Source: Paracyclopina nana (taxonomy: Eukaryota > Arthropoda > Copepoda > Cyclopoida > Cyclopettidae). Taken from it: DNA of 64,000 nucleotides. Location of the stretch: the NCBI GenBank assembly GCA_019096065.1, contig JAGUCH010000006.1, forward strand, positions 2,748,001 to 2,812,000. Reading direction: 5' to 3'. This document shows, piece by piece, positions 58,101 to 64,000 of this stretch (the stretch's first letter is position 1; the number at the start of each line of letters is the position of its first letter). The position numbers and the translations under genes were made by a program. The notes beneath the pieces are model-generated. The model was not told the DNA's origin and searched no databases. It worked only from the letters and a program-made list of their open reading frames with translations.

Positions 58101-59694
58101 AAGTCCATTTTCGTAGAGGCAAATTTGCTGCTGCCATAATGTTGATCAGTTCTTGTGAGATTCTTTTAAAATCGTCTACACTTTCTACTGAAGCGATCAA
58201 GTCGTCAACATAGAGACAGTCCTTAAGGAGTTGATACGCTTGTGGCATCTGTTCCTTGTACTTGGAGGCGTGGAGTTGTAGGCAATAGATGGCCATGCAG
58301 GGAGCTGCAGTGGTGCCGAAAGGGACCGAGTTAAACTCATAGTTGCCGTCATCCCAGGCGAAGCGGTGGTATTTTCTGTCATCCGGACTGAGCTTAAACC
58401 TTAAGTACATCTTGCTGATGTCACACGTGAAGCAGACCGGGTTTTCTCTTGCTAAAAGAATGATGTCATAGCATTCAGTCTGAAGTTTGGGTCCTGGTAA
58501 CAGAGCGTCGTTTAGTGATTTGCCGTCACTTGATTTTCTTGTGGCATCGAAGACAATCCTTATTGGCATGCTAGGTTTGTCTAGCCTTGTTACTAGCAGC
58601 CAGTTTAGGAACCTTCCCAAGGTGAGATGCTCGTTGGGTTTTAATCTTCGTATGAAGCCAAGCTTAAGCCATTGTTGAATTTCTTCATTGGCTTTTTCAT
58701 AAGCTTTGATGTTGGTGGCTTTGAGCTTTTTGATTAATCTCATTGTGTCTTCATAGACTTCTTTGAAGTTTGGCCCAAGGTTAGGTTCTCCTACTCCCCA
58801 TAGTGCACTGACTTCGTAGTCACCGTCACTATTTTGAAATACCTTGCTCAAAATGTCTAAAGCTCTTTGTTCATTTACACTTAGTGGCTTTTGAAGGTTT
58901 TTCAGATTATAGTCTTCAAGTTCATAGAGCACTCGTAGTGACGCATATGGGGGCGCATTTTGGCAGCAGGCTTGGGGCAGTTCTTCTGATATGGTTCCTT
59001 CAACAACTGAAGACAAGTTGAATTGGCATGGGCAAGGTTTGTCTCCCGCCATTTGCAGACTTGATGTGACACTATGATTGTCTGTTTCAGCATAATGGAT
59101 CACAGGGCCTAACCTGGTTATTTGCAATACAGGGTCAGTCGGGTGTTTTCCCATAATTGTCTTAAGACCGCACATGAGGTGAAAATTGTCTTGGCCAAGA
59201 AGCATTTCAGGTGGGCCAGCAGCTAGAGGTGGAAACGACACTTGTTGCAGATATTGGAAGTGGCGTTGCAGTTTTTCGATAGGTGGTAGCTTAAGCTGGG
59301 GCTGCAAACTTGGTAGCGTGAAAACAGTTAGTCGATGAGCTTCTCTGACGTTTGAACTAACACTACTAACATCAACAGTCACTTGTTTGCTTGGGAGGCT
59401 TGCCTCTGTACCAACCAAACTAAGATTCTTCGTGGTGGTGTTTCCAGGCAAGTTTAGTTCATCGCACAGTCTCTCCGTGATGAGAGTTAACTCACTACCA
59501 GTGTCCATGAAACAGTTGACCAGTGTTTTCTTGGTGGAATCAGGCGCTGAAACATGGACAGGAAGTATCGGAAGTAGTACATTGTGAGATGGCTTAAGCA
59601 CACGAGTTTGGTGAAACTTTATAATTGATGACACAGCTCTTAATTGACTATCCTTTTTGCTAACACTCCTTTTAAGATCATGACCTTCCCACAA
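55186..59694 (-). CDS. BEL/Pao pol ORF: protease, reverse transcriptase, RNase H, integrase
   Basis: About 1502 codons. In order: an aspartic protease (MDTGSE), reverse transcriptase (YVDDL), RNase H (FCDASE...TDS), the integrase zinc-binding region and the integrase catalytic core (ISIDYAGPF, SDNG), and a BEL-type C-terminal domain. The domain order is the diagnostic BEL/Pao one. Whether the annotated start is used is unclear, because the frame is open further upstream. Confidence 0.9.
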   Translation of the reverse strand: MWEGHDLKRSVSKKDSQLRAVSSIIKFHQTRVLKPSHNVLLPILPVHVSAPDSTKKTLVNCFMDTGSELTLITERLCDELNLPGNTTTKNLSLVGTEASLPSKQVTVDVSSVSSNVREAHRLTVFTLPSLQPQLKLPPIEKLQRHFQYLQQVSFPPLAAGPPEMLLGQDNFHLMCGLKTIMGKHPTDPVLQITRLGPVIHYAETDNHSVTSSLQMAGDKPCPCQFNLSSVVEGTISEELPQACCQNAPPYASLRVLYELEDYNLKNLQKPLSVNEQRALDILSKVFQNSDGDYEVSALWGVGEPNLGPNFKEVYEDTMRLIKKLKATNIKAYEKANEEIQQWLKLGFIRRLKPNEHLTLGRFLNWLLVTRLDKPSMPIRIVFDATRKSSDGKSLNDALLPGPKLQTECYDIILLARENPVCFTCDISKMYLRFKLSPDDRKYHRFAWDDGNYEFNSVPFGTTAAPCMAIYCLQLHASKYKEQMPQAYQLLKDCLYVDDLIASVESVDDFKRISQELINIMAAANLPLRKWTCSHPDGLSHIEPEWRASKYQVKEEQVDTTKALGMWIDQTQDVIVFQKPSYAPFKGQPITLRLMVKYVPRLFDILGLVTPVTLAGKSLIQATCALKSTFNLGWDSPLDSLHHDDAKLIVTKWHQFVKDLDDITMFQLPRAIRSKPSIKRYLHIFCDASELAYAACAYLVTHYEDKIDSILITSRMKLCPLNETRSITEKELMGAVIAARMMVHLKGLYKKIDDVFLWTDSRCVLMWLSKPARNWKQFVGSRVSEVFQHTHMHAWRHVKGCLNPADKPTRGLKARELANDLCWKKGPEFLLGPIEQYPNEDLNLTNDDKAAASAAQRKSLINAVFIKAGENVIPQYLAPSKTIYAIWKMKELKLPIDIKRITYKATIKRTAWVRRFIHNSRFKALITKGKEPDVKFFDQADLNPEELTGAENRIMLILQQEEFGEELDFLYRNKKWPKISRLASLNVFIGTEGEIRMRGRTYKGEPTWIGRSRLVTPSALSVQVCEDIHQFMGHGYGTIAMTSTLQEKYYVRGATGIFLSLTKSCWLCNIAQAKVMRQLMAPLPSNFMLSAQEMFPFQRISIDYAGPFPIKLLRSNSKVWILIAMCHDTKAVHVEVVTKMSTEALKNAMDRMVVRTGVPKQIRSDNGTSLKRLRLEIQSNPRHQEMIESLKEVDWQSVRLSATQAGVKDWKLSPPYGPNCNGLAESAVKSWKKAMYRLSGERLMSYEEFATFAKRAEGIVNSRPIGVVDGHVLTPNHFLTRGPGGELLPTIDPRDLESLPKHYQKLEKSLQELWKFWSRAWILKVQKLPKWKNFIRSLKKNDPVVMVDPGVFAKKNNWQFGVVDKVFVNADGLVRRVVVKHVAHIVLKDGTRSQTFKYKERPIQHLIPLPTLEDDSEEFEKIRETVPHQKLKQEPFILDENEADLSILEDYHYPDPDSEEDTLEKKILVPDLLIKDKEDDDFQHGPIATRTRLQRKTAPPRLM

Positions 59695-59762
59695 ACATGG
59701 TGCCTGTCTAGCTGTAGCCTCAAGCCGTATACGTTTATTTATAGTGGCTTGAAGGCTACTAA

Positions 59763-62700
59763 TCAGTTTTTTGAGGATGATGACAACAAATCGTTGGTGA
59801 GCTGGCCTGCAGTGGCGAGAGTTGATGCTGATGAAAGCGATGAGACCGCTTGCAAAGCACTTGGGTTGGCGTCACTGCCTTGGGTGGTTGCTGCCACTAC
59901 AGACGAGGCCGGTATGGAAATCTGCTTAAGCGTCTTGGCGATTTCTTCTAGGACCAGGCCTTGTGCTTTTAGGTGGTCCATTAATGGTGCAACATCGGGA
60001 ATTCCTGCAGGAGTTGCTTTCGAGGTCTGTTTTGTCTTGGAGGCCATGTTCTCTGCCGACTCATGAAGCCACACATTGTGTCTGTCCGATCCACAAACGG
60101 AGCATTTGAGACTGGCCTGGCATTTTCGGACATTGTGCTGACCTCTCAAGCATCTAAAACAAGCATAAGACTCCTTGCAAAGTTTAAACTTGCCTGCAGC
60201 GTCCGCTAGCTTGAATTTGTCACATTGGGGAATGCTGTGGTCTTGCTCGCATAAAGGGCATTCCAGAAATGTTTTAGCGTCGTCCTGGCGCACACGGACT
60301 GCGGAGATTACTTGGCTTTCGACTTCATATGTTGGCTCCTCCGTGACGTCAACCAATGACAGCACTGACTTCCCGTAGGAGTAGTTTCCTCCCCTAGCAT
60401 AGACAGGAGGTTTTTCATAGCTCTTAAGAGGTGGCTTACCATATGCAGGGGCAGTGGCCTTGGCAGCTTGGTCATTCGCAGCCTGACCCATTTGGAATGT
60501 GTAGTGGTGTTGCATCTCCGAACTGGCCCACTCATTGAACAGTTCCAAGGTGAAGGCATGCGTTTGTCTGCTAGTGAGGAAGGTGTTGACGAATGGCCGA
60601 GTAGATGGGACAAATTGAATGTTTTGGATGACCAGGGCAGAAAATGCAGTCCTTTCAAAGTCAGACATTTTTTCAGGCGCAGTTTCCTCCAATTGGAAGA
60701 GGAACTCGGCAATGTGGTCTCTGACGCACTGGATGGTCTCCTTTTTTGTCATGTCGATGGCAGCCATTGTCTGTAGCTTTTTGACAGCGTAATTGAGAAG
60801 CCGCTGACGGTCTCCAAATTCCAGGTCAAGTTCCTTAAGGGCGTCACGGTAGCCTTTCTTGGTATGGGGTTTGAACTGGACGAATCGATGAGCATGTCCT
60901 CCTTTCGTTGCTTGCGATAGCCTAATGATTTTTTCTTGGAGTGACATATCAGGGTCTTTGTGGACGAAGTTCTTAAATGCTAATCTGAAATGATAGTATT
61001 GCATTAAGTCTTCCCCATCAAAGGGTGGCACCTTTAAAGGGTCAAATTTGATAGCTCTCTTGCGGCGGGTAGTGGACGAGTTGCTTGAGCCATATCCAAA
61101 TGATGGAGATTCGTGACTGCGGCTTCTTCGTGGTGGATCGTCTTCCTCTTCAGAGGAGCTGGTATCCCAGAATGGCTTTTTCTTTCTATCATTGGGATCC
61201 CTTTTCTTTTTGTCCTTGCCGTCGTCACTGTCGTCCGAAGGATCATCAGGGTTGGGGTCGCCAGCATTGGGTACCTTAAGGCCACCTACCGTGGATTTGG
61301 AAGAGCAAGGTCTGTATGTACCTGTCGATTTGTCATAAATCAGCTTTGTTCCTTCTCTGGTGTAGACGACCTCGTGTTCCGGCGAGAACTTTTCCACCTT
61401 CATGGTCTTGTTCAGGTGTTTGGGGTTCACCAGCGACTTCAGGTGTGCTTTGACACTTGACTCCCTAAGGTACACCATGTCGTAGGCTCTGCGGGCAGAC
61501 TGTAACAAATAATTGTAATTAATCTCATGAGTGTCAAAGTCCTTAGCTGCTCGGCCGTCCACTTCCAGAAGTTCAGACCACTTCTGCTCATATGCCACTA
61601 GCAAGGAGTCTAGAGCAGCCATTTCCATGGCGAGTGTCTCAGCAGGGCCTTGATTTTCGATGGCTGACTGCAGAGAAGCGGCCTTTTGCTTAAGCTTTTC
61701 CTTGAGTGCAATGACAGCCTCTTCCTCCTCAGTCTTGGAGCGTTTTGACTTTGTATTGGTGTCTTTGAGCTCACGAACTTGCTGTTCGTTTTCAGATGGT
61801 GACTCACCCTCTGCAATCGGGCTAAAGCTGACAGGCCTTCTCTTCGGAGCCGGGGTTGTTTTCGCATTGGAGGTAGCCCGTGCTGAGTTAGAAGGTCCTG
61901 GAAGAGAGCTAGACGACTGCTTTCTAATTTGAGATTGCTTACTAAGTTGTCTGGCATATTCGGAAATGAACTCTTCGCCATCAGTATCACTGTACTCGAA
62001 GTTGATACTTGCCAATTCCTCATCGTCATGCTCAGCAAGGAGTTGGTTCTCTCTCTTAAGAATCTCAGCCTTGATTTTTCTCTGGAGCCCCTGGAGGGCA
62101 GTTTTGGCTCCTTCAGCTTTGTCTGTGATGACAGAAGATACAGTTTGATTGGCCTGATCGTGAGCCGTGATGTAGGCGGGGTAGGTGGTGCCTAAGGCTG
62201 CTAGCAGGCGGTCGGCAGTGGCCAGCATGTCCTTAAGGCTGTCCAAGCTCTCAGGCTTGTCATAGGATCGAATGCGCTTGCGATAGTCCCTACAAGCTTT
62301 CGAGGCCTCATCAAGCGACTTGACCACAGCGTTTCGTGACTCAGTTGCGTTTTGTTGCTTAAGCTGCCTCTGGCTGTCCTTGGATTTGGTGGGAGCCTTT
62401 TTTGAACTGTCTCCTCCTAGAACAGTAATGTTGCTATCGGTAGTACCTGACCCTGTACCTGAGGTTCCAGCAGCTGCTGATGACCCAGAGGTCTCTATAG
62501 TGTCGGTGTTGCCATCCATGTTGATGTCTGGGTTTAAACCATGCAAACTAGCAGGCTCAAAAACGTCGTCCTCGTCGCGGTTAGCCCCTCCGTTGCCAGA
62601 TGAAGTGTCATTCGCATTGGCTAGCGAGTTATTGACATTTGTCAAGGCAAGGTATTCTTGAAAGTTGCGGCGAGGGAGTCGATTTGGACTTGAATGGCGA

Positions 62701-62924
62701 GTTAGTTCCAACAAGGCAGGCGAAATGTCCCAGTCCAAAGACGCTGCCACTCGCTGTTCGTCCAGTGAGAGCTTAGGCTGAGGAGTCAGCCATTGTTCTA
62801 TTCTTCTAAAAGGTGTGCTTGATTCGGATTGAACATGAGGCGGTAATCCTCTGACTCGCAGACTTCTCCTCAGTCTCGTCCTTGGGGTTTCATCGGAGAC
62901 TTGGTTGTCAGCGGGGTCATTCAT
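59763..62924 (-). CDS. BEL/Pao gag ORF
   Basis: About 1053 codons. The N-terminal half is charged and low-complexity, with coiled-coil segments. The middle resembles the Pao/BEL gag core, and a Cys/His zinc-knuckle cluster follows near residues 880-960 (a CxxC...DHSIPxC start, then CFRC...GQHN and CSVCGSDRHN). It would form the particle and bind RNA. The next ORF (pol) overlaps its end in another frame, an arrangement some LTR families read by programmed frameshift. Confidence 0.85.
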   Translation of the reverse strand: MNDPADNQVSDETPRTRLRRSLRVRGLPPHVQSESSTPFRRIEQWLTPQPKLSLDEQRVAASLDWDISPALLELTRHSSPNRLPRRNFQEYLALTNVNNSLANANDTSSGNGGANRDEDDVFEPASLHGLNPDINMDGNTDTIETSGSSAAAGTSGTGSGTTDSNITVLGGDSSKKAPTKSKDSQRQLKQQNATESRNAVVKSLDEASKACRDYRKRIRSYDKPESLDSLKDMLATADRLLAALGTTYPAYITAHDQANQTVSSVITDKAEGAKTALQGLQRKIKAEILKRENQLLAEHDDEELASINFEYSDTDGEEFISEYARQLSKQSQIRKQSSSSLPGPSNSARATSNAKTTPAPKRRPVSFSPIAEGESPSENEQQVRELKDTNTKSKRSKTEEEEAVIALKEKLKQKAASLQSAIENQGPAETLAMEMAALDSLLVAYEQKWSELLEVDGRAAKDFDTHEINYNYLLQSARRAYDMVYLRESSVKAHLKSLVNPKHLNKTMKVEKFSPEHEVVYTREGTKLIYDKSTGTYRPCSSKSTVGGLKVPNAGDPNPDDPSDDSDDGKDKKKRDPNDRKKKPFWDTSSSEEEDDPPRRSRSHESPSFGYGSSNSSTTRRKRAIKFDPLKVPPFDGEDLMQYYHFRLAFKNFVHKDPDMSLQEKIIRLSQATKGGHAHRFVQFKPHTKKGYRDALKELDLEFGDRQRLLNYAVKKLQTMAAIDMTKKETIQCVRDHIAEFLFQLEETAPEKMSDFERTAFSALVIQNIQFVPSTRPFVNTFLTSRQTHAFTLELFNEWASSEMQHHYTFQMGQAANDQAAKATAPAYGKPPLKSYEKPPVYARGGNYSYGKSVLSLVDVTEEPTYEVESQVISAVRVRQDDAKTFLECPLCEQDHSIPQCDKFKLADAAGKFKLCKESYACFRCLRGQHNVRKCQASLKCSVCGSDRHNVWLHESAENMASKTKQTSKATPAGIPDVAPLMDHLKAQGLVLEEIAKTLKQISIPASSVVAATTQGSDANPSALQAVSSLSSASTLATAGQLTNDLLSSSSKN

Positions 62925-63062
62925 GGATTCCGGATAATCCGTTGAAGCAGTGTCTAAACATAAAACTTACAGTTTCTTACAGAAAATCCTCACATTTTCC
63001 GTTGACGGGGCGAATGACCCATGGCTTTATTCGAGATCTTGAATCCAGGGTGGTGTCATCCG

Positions 63063-63080
63063 GCCCCACGTTGGGCGCCA
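63063..63080 (-). other. Primer-binding site, tRNA-Lys(CUU) type
   Basis: On the element strand it reads TGGCGCCCAACGTGGGGC, the complement of the tRNA-Lys(CUU) 3' end, two bases inside the 5' LTR. Confidence 0.8.
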
Positions 63081-63082
63081 AT

Positions 63083-63476
63083 TGTTTTGAGGGGCTTTTA
63101 CTTGCAGGTAAAGTCCTCAAGGATGCGAGAAGCCGAGACCAAAGTGTCAGCTCCTGACGATGATTCGAAGCGATGGAAACGGATGGATGGAGTCTCCAAT
63201 GATGCTGCACTTCATCCAGAAGCTAATGAATGCTTGTGAACGAGATGACAATGCAAAATAAAGAAGTATTCTGCAAAATATTCTTTATTGGCTTCTGCCG
63301 TAATGGCGGTGAAAATCGTACTGATGAAGCGTAAACATAATAAAGTAGAGTACTGTAGAAAAAGCAAAGTAAACATGATCATATAGTAGATGTCTGTGGT
63401 TGTGGAGGGCCTTAAGGCGTTGGTGCTACTGCAATGGGCATATGGGCCTGGAAGCCTTAAGGCAGTGCACTTACCA
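63083..63476 (-). repeat. 5' LTR of the BEL/Pao element
   Basis: 394 bp; matches the other LTR along its whole length by eye. It carries two GCCTTAAGGC decamers, like its partner. Confidence 0.95.
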
Positions 63477-63533
63477 ATTTCTTCTTGGATATTCAGATGA
63501 AAGATGGTGTAAAGAAGGCACAATTATCAATAC

Positions 63534-63647
63534 CCTTTTTGGCCTATTATCTTCGAGGTCATCATCGTCAAAATCCGATTCTGGGAAATCACTGAGTAAG
63601 ACTTGCAGCTCGTCTTCCAATTGGAAATACGGATTTCTCAGCTGCAT
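63534..63647 (-). CDS. First coding exon of an unrecognised acidic protein
   Basis: The ATG at 63647 gives 38 codons (MQLRNPYFQLEDELQVLLSD...) rich in Asp/Glu, ending AAAAAGG|GTATTG at 63534, an acceptable donor, in phase 0. The retrotransposon starts 53 bases further into the presumed intron. The downstream exons would lie left of 51155 or beyond a much longer intron; I could not identify them. Acidic N-termini of this kind occur in several families, including piggyBac-type proteins, so no name is given. Confidence 0.4.
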
Positions 63648-63741
63648 TTTGATCGCACTCTGATCCAACACTGGAGCAAAGTTTCCGTGCCTCAAACCAA
63701 CAACAACCACCGAGCACAGTCAGTCAATCACAGCGGGAAAA

Positions 63742-63957
63742 ATGTACGCAAAACTTACCCTTTTTTCTCAGTGCACTGGAGCGCGCGCGTGCATTAACTT
63801 GCTCATTTTGCCAGCAGGCTTGTGCAATTGCGAGTACATTTTGCCCCCTGAGTGCAACATAGTTTTCAAGGACAAGGACACAACAAATTTGGCCTTTACG
63901 TCAAGTCGAGTGCAAAAAAGGCCCTACGAGACCGAAAAAAAGACTGACGAAGATTGA
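63742..63957 (+). CDS. Possible small Cys-containing ORF, divergent from the acidic-protein exon
   Basis: A 71-codon frame from a true ATG (MYAKLTLFSQCTGARAC...), with Cys residues in the first half and a Lys/Glu-rich tail ending in KKTDED. It could be a first exon, but no donor or family is clear, and it may be chance. Confidence 0.2.
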   Translation: MYAKLTLFSQCTGARACINLLILPAGLCNCEYILPPECNIVFKDKDTTNLAFTSSRVQKRPYETEKKTDED

Positions 63958-64000
63958 CCAATTCTGAGATTGATAGCTTTGTTTACGTCTATGATGTGGA

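Larger units (their letters stand above)
51160..63476 (-). mobile_element. BEL/Pao LTR retrotransposon, looks whole and young
   Basis: It is a 12.3-kb element in minus orientation, bounded by two 394-bp LTRs (TG...CA) that I cannot tell apart by eye and by a 5-bp target duplication ATTTC (51155-51159 and 63477-63481). Next to the 5' LTR a primer-binding site (63063-63080) matches the 3' end of tRNA-Lys(CUU). A purine-rich GGAGGGG tract precedes the 3' LTR. Parts in transcript order are gag (62924-59763), pol (59694-55186) and a third ORF (54649-51593). It appears whole. Matching LTRs imply a very recent insertion. It interrupts the intron after the exon at 63534-63647. Confidence 0.95.

Overview
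The window is animal nuclear DNA, most likely from an arthropod and possibly a small crustacean. It is AT-rich. Its genes are split by introns with GT...AG borders, and the families present are typical of invertebrates: CD36-type scavenger receptor, Tret1-type sugar transporter, SLC6 transporter, UNC93-like protein, animal alkylsulfatase-like proteins, and a BEL/Pao retrotransposon with a tRNA-Lys primer site. No species marker is present, so the taxon is inference.

Layout. At 1-1764 (minus) lies the 5' part of a DEAH-box helicase of the DHX36/DHX9 class, running off the left edge. At 2136-3556 (plus) is an orphan seven-helix receptor-like gene. At 7330-9889 (plus) is a CD36/LIMP-2 family gene. 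At 10153-10648 (plus) is a small secreted Cys-rich protein, convergent with two tandem alkylsulfatase-like genes (10665-14693, minus); the second of these has lost most of its zinc-binding motif. At 16768-22546 (plus) is an SLC6 neurotransmitter transporter with an AT-hook ORF nested antisense in one intron. At 22754-23762 (minus) is an ABHD10-like hydrolase. A long gene-poor stretch with MITE-like elements and a 13-bp minisatellite (31.6-32.1 kb) precedes a Tret1-like transporter (35165-39748), whose noncoding first exon may lie near 30.3 kb. An UNC93-like gene (41095-44711, plus) and an unrecognised coiled-coil gene (45795-48819, minus) follow. Foldback elements fill the intron and flank of the latter.

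The right end is a 12.3-kb BEL/Pao element (51160-63476, minus) with 394-bp LTRs that look identical and a 5-bp target duplication. It carries gag and pol ORFs plus a third ORF of 1018 codons. It appears to sit in an intron of another minus-strand gene whose first coding exon is 63534-63647.

Functional reading. The CD36 protein, the secreted protein, the alkylsulfatase-like pair, ABHD10 and the sugar transporter suit uptake, digestion or detoxification. Four of them (the secreted protein, both alkylsulfatase-like genes and ABHD10) have an inverted pair of GATA sites just upstream of the start codon, which would fit shared gut or fat-body control (inference).

Most unusual signals: (1) about 38 CTTAAG words in the BEL element, nearly all inside perfect 8-bp palindromes and in several reading frames; (2) a third ORF with a gag-like zinc module and an exonuclease-fold-like block; (3) the pseudoenzyme-like alkylsulfatase copy. 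Several host genes show one-base frame breaks, mostly at mononucleotide runs. These look like long-read assembly errors rather than gene decay, so frame breaks alone should not be read as pseudogenes here.
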